Both the position numbers and the translations under genes were made by a program. From a virus, in the IMG/VR virus record IMGVR_UViG_3300048587_000194, positions 1-38,271 of that record: a DNA stretch of 38,271 nucleotides; one strand, written 5' to 3'. Positions 14,730 through 21,640 of the stretch are shown here, piece after piece (the first letter of the stretch is position 1; the number at the start of each line of letters is the position of its first letter). The notes below the pieces were generated by a model. The model searched no databases. It worked only from the letters and a program-made list of their open reading frames with translations, and was not told the DNA's origin.

Positions 14730-15626
14730 ATGTTCACAAGCTATTCGCCGGATCTGGACCTGTCCCAGGCGGGGCCGCTGGTGGTTCGCGGGATGCCCGC
14801 CAGCATCTACCACGGGCTGGACCGGCTCAACGCCAGCACCGTTCACCCGTTCAGCCAAGGCATGATGCAAGGGATCGTCGCGGCGACCACCGAGACGGAT
14901 CAGACGATGCCGATGGCCTTGGGCACGGCGATCCATTCCCGCGTGCTGGAGCCCAAGGACTTCGAGTCCCGCGTGCTGGAACGCGAGGACATCGGGCCGG
15001 GTGCGAAGGTTGGCTACCGCAAAGCCTGCGAGGACAACCCCGACGCGATCGTGCTGGCGAAGGGCTGGCGGGCCGACATTGACGGGGTGCGGGAGGGCAT
15101 CCGCCGGTCCCCGTTCTCCGAGCGGCTGATGTTCGGCTACTCGACCGCCGAGAAGGAACTGACGATCCTGTGGACCGAGACTGTGGGTGGCCAGTCCATC
15201 CCCTGCAAGGCCCGCCTGGACTTCTTCGAGCCGACGCTGCGGGTCGTGGCCGACCTGAAGACCGCGAACAGCGTGGTTCCCGGGGTGTTTGAGAAGACCA
15301 TCGGGGAGCGTGGGTACCACATCAAGGGCGCGTGGTACTGCCGGGCCGTCAGCGTGGCCGAGCTGTGCGTCAACCCCCGCATGGTCTGGGTCGCGTGCGA
15401 GACGAGCCCGCCGTACACCTGCCAGCCCTTTGAGGGCAGCGGGCGGCTGATGGAACAGGGCTGGGCCGAGGCGTGCGTGGGCGTGCATCGCTACGCCGCG
15501 TGGCAGGCGTGCGGGCGTGAGGAGTCCGCCGCCGATCCGGTCCCGCCCCCAACGCTGCTGACCGTGGACATCCCGGGGTACATGCAACTGGACCCCGAGA
15601 TCCTGAGCGAGTTCCTGATTTCCTAA
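14730..15626 (+). CDS. RecE-like 5'-3' exonuclease (PD-(D/E)XK)
   Basis: 298 aa. Processes double-stranded ends so that the annealase RecT can pair single strands. The family motifs are visible: PMALGTAIHSRVLEP with His69, CKARLDFF with Asp164, and RVVADLKTA giving Asp175-x-Lys177 of the PD-(D/E)XK site. A Tyr-containing helix, YHIKGAWYCRAV, comes where family members carry the (Q/K)xxxY motif. This fits the C-terminal nuclease domain of RecE/ExoVIII (DUF3799-type) and has the normal length of stand-alone phage versions. It lies 23 nt upstream of recT, as a usual exonuclease-annealase pair. Confidence 0.85.
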   Translation: MFTSYSPDLDLSQAGPLVVRGMPASIYHGLDRLNASTVHPFSQGMMQGIVAATTETDQTMPMALGTAIHSRVLEPKDFESRVLEREDIGPGAKVGYRKACEDNPDAIVLAKGWRADIDGVREGIRRSPFSERLMFGYSTAEKELTILWTETVGGQSIPCKARLDFFEPTLRVVADLKTANSVVPGVFEKTIGERGYHIKGAWYCRAVSVAELCVNPRMVWVACETSPPYTCQPFEGSGRLMEQGWAEACVGVHRYAAWQACGREESAADPVPPPTLLTVDIPGYMQLDPEILSEFLIS

Positions 15627-15649
15627 CCCCAAACCGAAGCGAGGGAGCC

Positions 15650-16504
15650 ATGACAGACACCAAAGCAATCGTGAAAAGCCCGGGCCAGAAATGGCTTGAC
15701 GAGAAGGTGATGAGCGACGATCGACGGGACCGGATGCGGGCGGCCTGCGAGGGCAGCGGGATCACGGTCGAGAAGTTGGAAGCGATCCTCGCCCGCGCCG
15801 TGATCGACAACCGCGACCTGATGAAGTGCGATCCGAACAGCCTGTTCACGGCGATGATGACCGCCGCCGAGTTGGGCCTGTCCCCGTCCGGCCACCACAA
15901 CGGCGCGTACTTCGCCACCTACGCGGGTCAGTGCAAACTTGGGCTGGGGTACGGCGCGATGATCCAACTGGCGACCCGGGACGGTCGGATTCGCTCGTTC
16001 AAGACCGACGCGGTGTACACGGGCGACAAGTTCACGGTCCACGCCGGGACGGACAACCGCATCGAACACACCCCCGACTACGCGGCCCGGAAGGGCGAGC
16101 CGCACCTGTTCTACGCCGTGGCGTTCTTTGCGGACGGGGGCTGTGAGTTCGAGGTGATGACCCGGGCCGAGGTTGACAAGGTGCGTCAGGGCAGCCGCAA
16201 CAAAGAGGCACCGCCGTGGAAGTACCAGTTCAACGAGATGGCGAAGAAGACCGTCCTGCGCCGCCTGATGAAGCGGCTCCCCCTGCAACCCGTGCTTGGC
16301 GAGGCGCTGGAGGACGCGGATCTGGTGGACGGGTTCGACAAGTCCCCGGGCCGCCGCCGCGTGCAGAACGAGTCCGACCTTGCCTCCGAAGTGCTGGGCG
16401 AGCCCCCGGGCCGTGACGCCGGTTACGACGGGCCGACTGATGAGGACTTGGCCGGGCAACCGCCGTTCGACCCGGAGGAACTGAACATGGAAACCCCTTA
16501 CTGA
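15650..16504 (+). CDS. recT: RecT single-strand annealing protein
   Basis: 284 aa. Anneals complementary single strands in phage recombination. Diagnostic RecT blocks are LFTAMMTAAELGLSPSGHHN, LGLGYGAMIQLATRDGRI, LFYAVAFFADGGCEF and PPWKYQFNEMAKKTVLRRLM. The last 60 residues are acidic and disordered (GYDGPTDEDLAGQPPFDPEE), as in many homologs that bind host SSB or the exonuclease. The ribosome site GAGGGAG sits 4-5 nt before the ATG. It is followed by a 130-nt non-coding gap containing GC hairpins. Confidence 0.93.
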   Translation: MTDTKAIVKSPGQKWLDEKVMSDDRRDRMRAACEGSGITVEKLEAILARAVIDNRDLMKCDPNSLFTAMMTAAELGLSPSGHHNGAYFATYAGQCKLGLGYGAMIQLATRDGRIRSFKTDAVYTGDKFTVHAGTDNRIEHTPDYAARKGEPHLFYAVAFFADGGCEFEVMTRAEVDKVRQGSRNKEAPPWKYQFNEMAKKTVLRRLMKRLPLQPVLGEALEDADLVDGFDKSPGRRRVQNESDLASEVLGEPPGRDAGYDGPTDEDLAGQPPFDPEELNMETPY

Positions 16505-16573
16505 ATCCCTCGCGCCGTGCCCCCTCGGGGGTGCTGACGCCGGCGGCTCGGCTCAGGAACGGCAACGCCGCAC

Positions 16574-16605
16574 CCCCCTCCCCGGAGACGAGGCGGCGGG
16601 GGTTT
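16574..16605 (+). terminator. GC hairpin after recT
   Basis: CCCCC (16574-16578) can pair with GGGGG (16598-16602), followed by TTT. It lies in the gap between recT and the next gene. A very similar hairpin with TTT follows the next gene. With only three T residues it is more likely an attenuator or mRNA-end stabiliser than a full terminator. Confidence 0.3.
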
Positions 16606-16635
16606 CCCCAAACGCCCAATGGGCAAGGAGTCACC

Positions 16636-16869
16636 ATGGAAGAAACCATCGCCATCCCCGAAGTTGGAACCCGCATTCAGTTCGCATACAAGGACCCGGA
16701 CACCTCCGAGATCATCAGGCATCACAACAAGACGGCCGAGGTACTCGGGCCGTCTACCTGTGGCGAGCCGACGCGAATCGCGGTTCGGCATGACGACGGC
16801 AGCGTTGACTTGGTACGGCATGCCTCTCGCGCATCGTTCGGTGCCATCGGTTGGCAGCTCGCGGAATGA
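16636..16869 (+). CDS. Small beta-rich hypothetical protein
   Basis: 77 aa from the ATG at 16636, which has AAGGAG upstream. The sequence (MEETIAIPEVGTRIQFAYKD, then IAVRHDDGSVDLVRHASRAS) suggests a small beta-barrel. There is no similarity I recognise. It is flanked on both sides by non-coding GC hairpins, so it sits in its own short transcript segment within the early operon. Confidence 0.6.
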   Translation: MEETIAIPEVGTRIQFAYKDPDTSEIIRHHNKTAEVLGPSTCGEPTRIAVRHDDGSVDLVRHASRASFGAIGWQLAE

Positions 16870-16876
16870 CACCCAC

Positions 16877-16909
16877 CCCCTCCCCTCGCCAACGCGGGGG
16901 GCGGGGTTT
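16877..16909 (+). terminator. GC hairpin with short T run before 16923
   Basis: CCCC-T-CCCC (16877-16885) can pair with GGGG (16898-16901) and GGGG (16903-16906), followed by TTT at 16907-16909. It nearly repeats the arrangement found after recT. The downstream ribosome site GAAAGGAGCG starts right after it, so transcription must pass through to reach the following genes. Confidence 0.3.
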
Positions 16910-16922
16910 GAAAGGAGCGAAC

Positions 16923-17216
16923 ATGAGCGACACGAAAGTTGACATGCCCAAGGTTTGCCAAATGCTCGACGCGGGCTGGTCCCTCCGCGTGTTCAAGAAC
17001 CAGATGGGTTCGTACACCGCCGAGGGCACGCACGCCAACGAGCTGCACATGCGGACATGCCGCGACCGCATCAAGGCGACCATCGCCAAAGAGAACCCCG
17101 AACTGACCGACAACACCGACCTGATGGACATGCTGGCCGATCTCGACACGGACGACTTCACGCCCGAGCAGGCGATGACGCGGCTGGCGTACAAGGTGTT
17201 TGGGGAGGTGCTGTGA
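16923..17216 (+). CDS. Hypothetical early protein
   Basis: 97 aa with a strong AAAGGAG ribosome site. The first part (MPKVCQMLDAGWSLRVFKNQ MGSYTAEG) reads as a small alpha/beta unit that displays amino-acid-like patterns of single-domain accessory proteins. The second half is acidic and helical (TDLMDMLADLDTDDFTPEQA). No family recognised. It overlaps the following gene as TGATG. Confidence 0.6.
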   Translation: MSDTKVDMPKVCQMLDAGWSLRVFKNQMGSYTAEGTHANELHMRTCRDRIKATIAKENPELTDNTDLMDMLADLDTDDFTPEQAMTRLAYKVFGEVL

Positions 17217-17593
17217 TGACAACTCCCACCCTGTCCGAGTTCGCCGCCGCGTTCGAGAAGGTCCGCGAGAGGTACCCGGGGGCACCCACCGCACTGTCCA
17301 AGGGCTACGCATTCCGACGCCTACCCCCGTCGCTGTGCATCGACCTGTCCGACGATGTGCAGATCGTCTACAACATCGCCCGCAGCGACCGGGAAAGCCA
17401 GTGGGTGAACATCGGCAACGCCGCCGCCCTCGCCCTCTGCGTCACCACGGCACTGGAAAACCCGCACGGCTCGGTTCATCGGCATGTGGACGGCAAGTGG
17501 GGCGTGTACATCGGCGAGAAACTGGTGTCCGAACACCCCTCCCTCCCCTCCGCCTGCCTCGCGGCGTTGCGGGGGATTGGGGGTGGGGAGTGA
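17216..17593 (+). CDS. Hypothetical early protein
   Basis: 125 aa, ATG sharing its A with the preceding stop. A helical start (TLSEFAAAFEKVRERYP) leads into beta-like segments (LCIDLSDDVQIVYNIA, KWGVYIGEKLVSEHPSLPSA). The end, SLPSACLAALRGIGGG, is a pattern common in small phage accessory proteins. No function assigned. It overlaps the next gene by GTGA. Confidence 0.55.
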   Translation: MTTPTLSEFAAAFEKVRERYPGAPTALSKGYAFRRLPPSLCIDLSDDVQIVYNIARSDRESQWVNIGNAAALALCVTTALENPHGSVHRHVDGKWGVYIGEKLVSEHPSLPSACLAALRGIGGGE

Positions 17594-17787
17594 AGGGCTG
17601 GACGCGAACCGACGAGAGTTTGCCACCCGAAGGCCGCATCGTTGAAACGAAGATCCACGACCGCGACGGACTTCGCAACGAGGGCAAACTGAAACGATAC
17701 GGCGGATTGTGGTTCGTTCCAGACGGCAGCATGTATGTCTACTACACCCCGACTCACTGGCGCGATGTGCCGGAGCCCCGCCCATGA
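17590..17787 (+). CDS. DUF551-like small protein
   Basis: 65 aa, GTG start at 17590 overlapping as GTGA. The order WTRTDESLPPEGRIVETKIHD, a variable strand, KRYGGLWFVPDG and a final THWRDVPEP matches the plan of DUF551 proteins (W...LP..G..V ... W....V..WMP.P) common in temperate phage early regions. Biochemical role unknown. It lies directly before rusA. Confidence 0.6.
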   Translation: MKGWTRTDESLPPEGRIVETKIHDRDGLRNEGKLKRYGGLWFVPDGSMYVYYTPTHWRDVPEPRP

Positions 17788-18179
17788 CCACCCCGGACGC
17801 GATCACGCTCACCCTCCCCTGGCCCCCAAGCGTCAACGGCTACTGGCGGTCCATCGTTCGCGGCAAGGGGCCGAAGGCACGCCCGACGCAGATCCTCAGC
17901 GAGCGTGGCCGGGAGTACCGGGCCAAGGCCGCGGTGGCCTTGCTGGAACAGGGCATCACCGCGAAGTTCACGGGGCCGGTGCGTGTCACCGAGCGGTACT
18001 ACCCGCCGGACCTGCGGAAGCGGGATCTGGACAATCTGCGCAAGAGCCCCCGCGATGCGCTCTCACACTACGGCGTGTGGTCGGACGACTCGCAGGTGGT
18101 GGAGGACCACGGGTACATGATGGCGAAGGACGCGGCCAACCCCCGCGTGGAAATCGTGATTACAAGGAGCGAGGCATGA
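17784..18179 (+). CDS. rusA: RusA-family Holliday junction resolvase
   Basis: 131 aa, ATG overlapping as ATGA. Cuts Holliday junctions to resolve recombination or replication intermediates. The N-terminal LPWPPSVNGYWRS and the acidic cluster KRDLDNLRKSPRDALSHYGV with WSDDSQVVE are typical. Asp81, Asp83, Asp91 and Asp101/102 provide the metal-binding residues. Lys86 corresponds to the catalytic lysine in the DN(L)xK segment. It fits with RecE/RecT in a recombination module. Length is normal for the family. Confidence 0.9.
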   Translation: MTTPDAITLTLPWPPSVNGYWRSIVRGKGPKARPTQILSERGREYRAKAAVALLEQGITAKFTGPVRVTERYYPPDLRKRDLDNLRKSPRDALSHYGVWSDDSQVVEDHGYMMAKDAANPRVEIVITRSEA

Positions 18180-18610
18180 GCGAAATCGTCACCACCGTCA
18201 AGATCACTGAGCACAGCGAAACCAGTGGGTTCTCCCGGCACTACGAGATGAGCGGGCCGGAAGACAGGCTCTCCGGGCCTGTTGATCTCATCGCGGGCGT
18301 GCTGGATGCGTACTCAGTCGGCGCAGACCCCGCGATGGGCACGCTGCTGCTTCAAATCGCCAAACACAGCCAATCGGACGCGACCTACGGATTCCTGCGC
18401 GGGCTCGCCCACGCCTACGACATGTGGAACGGGGCAGGAACCGACTTCGAGGACTGCATCAAGATCACCGTGGATGCGGCCAAGTTGCTCGGGCACGATC
18501 CGGTCGAAAGCGGTGACCACCGCCATGTCCACATGATGCGGATCTACGGCATCGAGGTTGTCAACATGCCCGGTGACTTGGCGGACATGCCGAAGGACAT
18601 CCACGCATGA
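18176..18610 (+). CDS. Hypothetical protein downstream of rusA
   Basis: 144 aa, AAGGAG ribosome site and ATGA overlap with rusA. Soluble and mixed alpha/beta: VTTVKITEHSETSGFSRHYE at the start, a helical core (MGTLLLQIAKHSQSDATYGF), and a His-rich stretch (ESGDHRHVHMMRIYG) near the end. No recognised family. No membrane segment. Confidence 0.6.
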   Translation: MSEIVTTVKITEHSETSGFSRHYEMSGPEDRLSGPVDLIAGVLDAYSVGADPAMGTLLLQIAKHSQSDATYGFLRGLAHAYDMWNGAGTDFEDCIKITVDAAKLLGHDPVESGDHRHVHMMRIYGIEVVNMPGDLADMPKDIHA

Positions 18611-18849
18611 TTCCCCGAACCGATGAATCGCAGATCCCGCCCGGACGCGCCCGCCGCACCGCCATCGTCTTTGGCGTGGCGTGCAACCGCTGCCAGTGGT
18701 CCGAGACGATCACCGCCGAGGGTGCCGGGGCTGTCCGCAAGCCCCTGTACGCTCGGGGCTGGCGGCTTCGGTACGGCAAGTGGCATTGTCCTGAGTGCTG
18801 CGGGACTCGGCACGCATCGCCGCTCAAACTCACGGAGCCCACCCCATGA
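18607..18849 (+). CDS. Small zinc-ribbon protein
   Basis: 80 aa, ATGA overlap on the 5' side. Two Cys pairs, ACNRCQW and HCPECC, about 37 residues apart form a probable zinc ribbon around a short beta sheet. N-terminal Arg-rich segment GRARRTAIVFGV. Zinc ribbons of this size in phage early operons usually bind nucleic acid or proteins. The specific role is unknown. Confidence 0.6.
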   Translation: MIPRTDESQIPPGRARRTAIVFGVACNRCQWSETITAEGAGAVRKPLYARGWRLRYGKWHCPECCGTRHASPLKLTEPTP

Positions 18850-19175
18850 AAGACCTCGACCTCACCCCCGAGCAGGCCGCAGCCTTCGCACGCGAGGGGG
18901 GCGTGGAGCGGTGGGTGCGGATGGAGCCGCAGCCGGAGCATCGACACGGACGGGTGTACCAGCACAAAGGGACCATCGGGAACATGCTGATGATCGCCAC
19001 TAAGCACGCCCCCCACCCACCCGGCACGCGGGCGATGGTCCAGACCGGCACACCCACCCAAGTTGGCGGCGTCACCGTGCGGATCGGGGCGATCATCAGG
19101 GCCACCCTCACCACCGTCAAGCCCGAGCAGCGCGACGGCGTGTGGGGATGGGTGGAGCGGTGGGAGAAGGCGTGA
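18846..19175 (+). CDS. Accessory protein, paralog of the 20106 gene
   Basis: 109 aa, ATGA overlap. Contains RWVRMEPQPEHRHGRVYQHK near residue 22 and a C-terminal KPEQRDGVWGWVERWEKA. Both blocks recur in the protein at 20106 (FVRMEPQPAHRFGRVYD and PPEQRDGVWGWVVEVE), with 22 identical bases at the DNA level. The two are clearly duplicates that have diverged in between. Probably a compact beta-barrel domain. Function unknown. Confidence 0.6.
   Translation: MKDLDLTPEQAAAFAREGGVERWVRMEPQPEHRHGRVYQHKGTIGNMLMIATKHAPHPPGTRAMVQTGTPTQVGGVTVRIGAIIRATLTTVKPEQRDGVWGWVERWEKA
18915..18936 (+). repeat. 22-bp direct repeat, copy 1 of 2
   Basis: These 22 bases (beginning gtgcggatggag) are identical to 20337-20358. 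Both copies lie in paralogous genes and encode VRMEPQP. The perfect identity suggests recent duplication or recombination. Confidence 0.8.
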
Positions 19176-19372
19176 AGAAGCACCCCCCACCCCGCTACCA
19201 CTGCACCACCGGCGAGAGTTGGCTGACCGCGCAGCCTGCGAGCGGGGGGCGGGTGGACATCACGGTGTTCGAGCGCAACAACACCATCCTGACCCGCGAG
19301 CAGGCGGCGGACCTGGGGCGGTGGTTGCTGAAGATCACGGAATCGGGGACACTGTTTGAAGGGAGCAAGTGA
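19172..19372 (+). CDS. Small hypothetical protein
   Basis: 66 aa, GTG start overlapping as GTGA. Sequence features: a basic start (MKKHPPPRYHCTTGESW), a short strand (RVDITVFERNNTILTREQA) and a helix (DLGRWLLKITESGTLFEGSK). It has the look of small conserved phage proteins with a DLGRWLL helix. No assigned function. Confidence 0.55.
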   Translation: MKKHPPPRYHCTTGESWLTAQPASGGRVDITVFERNNTILTREQAADLGRWLLKITESGTLFEGSK

Positions 19373-19719
19373 ATGGCGTGTATCAAACCCGGCGAAATGC
19401 ATGATGCCAACGGGGTTCCGATCTACCCCGGAGACCTGCTGCGCAGTCCGCACTTCCGCGACCGACGCCGAAAGATGCACTTTCTGTACCACACGGTGGT
19501 CTGGAACGAGGAACACCAAACGATGGATATGGTGCCGACCTGCCACCTCGAGCCGTCGAAGATCCGTGGTGGCGGCAGGTGTCGGCTTTCATGTGCCCAC
19601 CCGTTGGCTGAAGTGATAAGCGGTCACGGACCCGGCGACATCCTCTCGTATACGGATCGGCCAAAGAACAAGGAGCCCAGGACTGGATCAACGCGAGGTT
19701 GGCGGAGGCGGGAAAATAA
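19373..19719 (+). CDS. YopX-like protein with probable -1 frameshift near its 3' end
   Basis: The ATG at 19373 opens CIKPGEMHDANGVPIYPGDLLR and HTVVWNEEHQTMDMVPTCHL, matching the K(D)xxGxxIYxGD and V.W.......... pattern of YopX-family phage proteins. The frame stays open to 19867, but after about 19671 it turns into an Arg/Pro-rich tail that runs through a promoter and a perfect inverted repeat. In the -1 frame the same stretch reads naturally, GSAKEQGAQDWINARLAEAGK, and stops at TAA 19717-19719. I therefore take the true end as 19719, with one base too many or a programmed shift near 19665-19675. Without the shift the product is 164 aa. Confidence 0.55.
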
Positions 19720-19723
19720 ATGC

Positions 19724-19752
19724 TTGACACCCCCGCCGCAACTCGGTACGCT
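19724..19752 (+). promoter_or_regulatory. Sigma-70-type promoter upstream of the inverted repeat
   Basis: A perfect -35 TTGACA (19724-19729), a 17-bp spacer and -10 TACGCT (19747-19752), which keeps the key T, A and final T. It is one of the few consensus -35 elements in the window. The predicted start, about 19759, falls at the first bases of an 18-bp inverted repeat. Confidence 0.55.
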
Positions 19753-19756
19753 GTTG

Positions 19757-19841
19757 GTGAAGCCCGGATCGTGCCCCAGCACAATCCAAGACAAGCCGCC
19801 GCCCCCAGAGCCGATATCGCCACGCGCGATCCGGGCTTCAC
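19757..19841 (+). ncRNA. Candidate small RNA closed by an 18-bp stem
   Basis: Bases 19757-19774 pair with 19824-19841 over 18 positions with only one G-U wobble, starting gtgaagcccggatcg. They enclose a 49-nt region of lower GC content that includes acaatccaagacaag. A promoter places transcription start at the 5' end of the stem, so the predicted transcript would be about 85 nt with both ends paired. No ribosome site or reading frame with coding character lies inside. An alternative reading is a protein-binding inverted repeat or an attenuator ahead of the 39-aa gene at 19884. Confidence 0.45.
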
Positions 19842-19883
19842 TCTGGCGGGCGGCGGCGTGCGCGTGATGCGCGGAGATGGACG

Positions 19884-20003
19884 ATGCAAGAGTTGAACGA
19901 ACTGCTCAATGACATCATCTATCGGATGCGAGAGGCACCTGGACTTGCGATGTTGCTCTTCGTGCTGGTGGCGTTTCTGGTGATCGTGGTGATTGCAGGA
20001 TGA
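19884..20003 (+). CDS. 39-aa single-pass membrane peptide
   Basis: ATG at 19884 with GGAG 8 nt upstream. The charged N-terminal part, MQELNELLNDIIYRMREAPG, is followed by a hydrophobic helix (LAMLLFVLVAFLVIVVIAG) that ends the protein. Its TGA overlaps the next ATG as ATGA. It is the first gene after the promoter and candidate small RNA, so it may be expressed separately from the upstream genes. Function unknown. Confidence 0.6.
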   Translation: MQELNELLNDIIYRMREAPGLAMLLFVLVAFLVIVVIAG

Positions 20004-20116
20004 TCCTCCCCCCACCCGCCGACCTCGAAGCGTTCGGGCGTGGCGAGCCGGTGAAGGTCCGCGTGCGGATGGTGGAGGTTGACGAGAGCGGGAAGGAGAC
20101 GGGCGATGGAAGATGA
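20000..20116 (+). CDS. 38-aa fragment-like gene ending in a repeated motif
   Basis: ATG overlaps the membrane peptide stop (ATGA). The 38 residues end RVRMVEVDESGKETGDGR. The same block ends the full-length protein at 21431 (RVRLVEVDESGKETA), with 28 identical bases. It therefore looks like the 3' remnant of a paralog, joined to a new start by recombination. It overlaps the next gene by 11 nt and may be non-functional or serve only translational coupling. Confidence 0.45.
   Translation: MILPPPADLEAFGRGEPVKVRVRMVEVDESGKETGDGR
20075..20102 (+). repeat. 28-bp direct repeat, copy 1 of 2
   Basis: Identical to 21608-21635 (starting gaggttgacgag). Both copies encode VEVDESGKET at the C-terminus of short genes. 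It marks duplication and recombination between accessory genes. Confidence 0.8.
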
Positions 20117-20636
20117 CGGCAGGTGCCCCAACTGCGACGAGGATGAACTGGAAGCCGGTCCGGGCAGTCGGTGCTACTACTGCGGCTGGCCGGACGACAT
20201 GGGTGACGGTGACGCTGAGCAAGAAGGAGACGGCATGAGCGACCTGAGCAAGATGAGCGTGGAGGCGAAGTTGAGCGTCACCCCCTCCCCCGACGAGCGT
20301 GAGCAGTTGGAGCGTGAGGGCAAGGCGAGGCTGTTTGTGCGGATGGAGCCGCAGCCGGCACATCGCTTTGGTCGTGTGTACGACTATTCCTGCGAACGCG
20401 GCATGATCCGCGGCAACATGCGGGCGATCAACAAACTGAACCCCCTCGCCCCGGTCGGCTCGCGGCATTGGTCGCGGTACGAGTTTGGTACGGCCCGGGT
20501 GTGTGGCAAGTGCAACAACGTCGGGGCAGTTGGCATCGGGCGAGACTGGCGGTGCGTCACCGTCACCGCCCTCCACCCGCCGGAGCAGCGCGATGGGGTT
20601 TGGGGGTGGGTGGTGGAAGTTGAAAGGAGCAAGTGA
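20106..20636 (+). CDS. Zinc-binding accessory protein, paralog of the 18846 gene
   Basis: 176 aa from the ATG at 20106 (GGAG upstream). The N-terminus is a zinc ribbon, CPNCDEDELE...CYYCGW. A linker, MSDLSKMSVEAKLSVTPSPD, recurs almost exactly in the gene at 22234. The C-terminal domain, from FVRMEPQPAHRFGRVYD to PPEQRDGVWGWV, is shared with the gene at 18846 but has an insertion carrying CGKC. It is therefore a mosaic of three modules found elsewhere in the same operon. Function unknown. Confidence 0.6.
   Translation: MEDDGRCPNCDEDELEAGPGSRCYYCGWPDDMGDGDAEQEGDGMSDLSKMSVEAKLSVTPSPDEREQLEREGKARLFVRMEPQPAHRFGRVYDYSCERGMIRGNMRAINKLNPLAPVGSRHWSRYEFGTARVCGKCNNVGAVGIGRDWRCVTVTALHPPEQRDGVWGWVVEVERSK
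20243..20297 (+). repeat. 55-bp direct repeat, copy 1 of 2
   Basis: Matches 22266-22320 at 51 of 55 positions (beginning cctgagcaag). Both copies encode the linker LSKxSVEAKLSxTPSPDE between different domains, as if domains were exchanged through it. Confidence 0.8.
20337..20358 (+). repeat. 22-bp direct repeat, copy 2 of 2
   Basis: Identical to 18915-18936. It lies in the shared domain of the two paralogous genes. Confidence 0.8.
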
Positions 20637-20896
20637 TGGCACATTGTTTCATGCGAGGCGCAACGGCGGATCATCCGGTCAGTCACGACGATGTAGAGCG
20701 GATCGCGGGCTATCGCATCGACCGCCGCCGCAACTACGCCATCATCAACGGAGAAGTCTGTTCGCTTGTGCGATTCACGGAAAAGTGCAGCGGATGCGTC
20801 TACCCCGATGGAACCTGCGGCGGATGCGAAGAGTGTGGGTTCACAGGCAAGCGGATCAACGAGATGTATCTGCCGCATGATCCCGAGGTGAAGTGA
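20636..20896 (+). CDS. Cys-cluster small protein
   Basis: 86 aa from the ATG at 20636 (TGATG, GAAAGGAG upstream). A helical N-terminal half (VSHDDVERIAGYRIDRRRNY) precedes a dense cysteine region, KCSGCVYPDGTCGGCEECGF, with six Cys in about 18 residues, likely a zinc- or iron-binding knuckle. Function unknown. Confidence 0.6.
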   Translation: MAHCFMRGATADHPVSHDDVERIAGYRIDRRRNYAIINGEVCSLVRFTEKCSGCVYPDGTCGGCEECGFTGKRINEMYLPHDPEVK

Positions 20897-21102
20897 TGCC
20901 ACGCACCCACCGCATCTACCCCACCAGCGGCGTGCCGATCTCCGAGGTGCCGCCGAGCGAGATCGTTGACCACCTGCGCGCTCGCATGGCCGGGCGGTGG
21001 GAGCCGGAGATGCTGCGGGCGGTGGCGTGGATCGAATGGGCGGCGGGTCGGTTGGGTGATGATGTGGCGAAGGCGAACTTGCTTGAAAGGAGCGTTGAAT
21101 GA
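20896..21102 (+). CDS. 68-aa hypothetical protein
   Basis: ATG shares its A with the upstream stop (TGATG). The sequence PTSGVPISEVPPSEIVDHLR is followed by a helical, Trp-containing segment (MLRAVAWIEWAAGRLGDDVA). Small, soluble and possibly helical-bundle. No recognised family. Confidence 0.55.
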   Translation: MPRTHRIYPTSGVPISEVPPSEIVDHLRARMAGRWEPEMLRAVAWIEWAAGRLGDDVAKANLLERSVE

Positions 21103-21401
21103 CCGAAACATTGAGTGACGACGGGGTTTACTACACCGTGCGATCGTGCACCGTCAGGCACGGTGTTGTGATCGAAGCGTGGTTCGGCAAGGATCAGCGG
21201 ACGGATCGGATCATGCGAGAAATCGTAGCGCAAATCGGACCCGAAGCGACAGCCCGGGTGGACACGGTTCTCTCCAAGCATGAGCCTGCCACAGAACTGT
21301 TCATCCCCGGCGACATCAAGGACGCGGTGGCCCGCTTGATCCTTGAAACCAGATGCGAGATCGGCCGTGAGGATGATCCGATGCTCGGCAAGTCTCTTTG
21401 A
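21099..21401 (+). CDS. Hypothetical accessory protein
   Basis: 100 aa, AAAGGAG ribosome site and ATGA overlap. It starts with a beta hairpin (DDGVYYTVRSCTVRHGVVIE) and continues with helices (DRIMREIVAQIGPEATARVD). No family recognised. It is followed by a 29-nt gap holding a small CGCCC-GGAA-GGGCG hairpin (21405-21418). Confidence 0.55.
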   Translation: MTETLSDDGVYYTVRSCTVRHGVVIEAWFGKDQRTDRIMREIVAQIGPEATARVDTVLSKHEPATELFIPGDIKDAVARLILETRCEIGREDDPMLGKSL

Positions 21402-21430
21402 ACACGCCCGGAAGGGCGGGGAGGTTGGAA

Positions 21431-21640
21431 GTGAAGATCGGTGAAGTGACTTTGGCCGTTGTGGGCGAGGATGGCGAGGTGTCGGGCAACGGTGAGGAGG
21501 CAACGATCGGCTACGGCGATTCCGAGCAGGCACACCGGGACCGAAAGAAGTGTGATCGCTGGTGGCCCGAGAGCGCCCCCCACCGCGTAGCCCGCGTGCG
21601 GCTGGTTGAGGTTGACGAGAGCGGGAAGGAGACGGCATGA
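21431..21640 (+). CDS. MKIGEV-family accessory protein, copy 1
   Basis: 69 aa from the GTG at 21431, which has GGGGAGG 6 nt upstream. An upstream in-frame start at 21398 is rejected because the next gene begins with the same MKIGEV motif. The sequence MKIGEVTLAVVGEDGEVSGN ends PHRVARVRLVEVDESGKETA. It is a tandem paralog of the next gene. Small beta protein of unknown role. Confidence 0.6.
   Translation: MKIGEVTLAVVGEDGEVSGNGEEATIGYGDSEQAHRDRKKCDRWWPESAPHRVARVRLVEVDESGKETA
21608..21635 (+). repeat. 28-bp direct repeat, copy 2 of 2
   Basis: Identical to 20075-20102. This copy is in an intact gene, so it is the likelier source of the fragment at 20000-20116. Confidence 0.8.
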
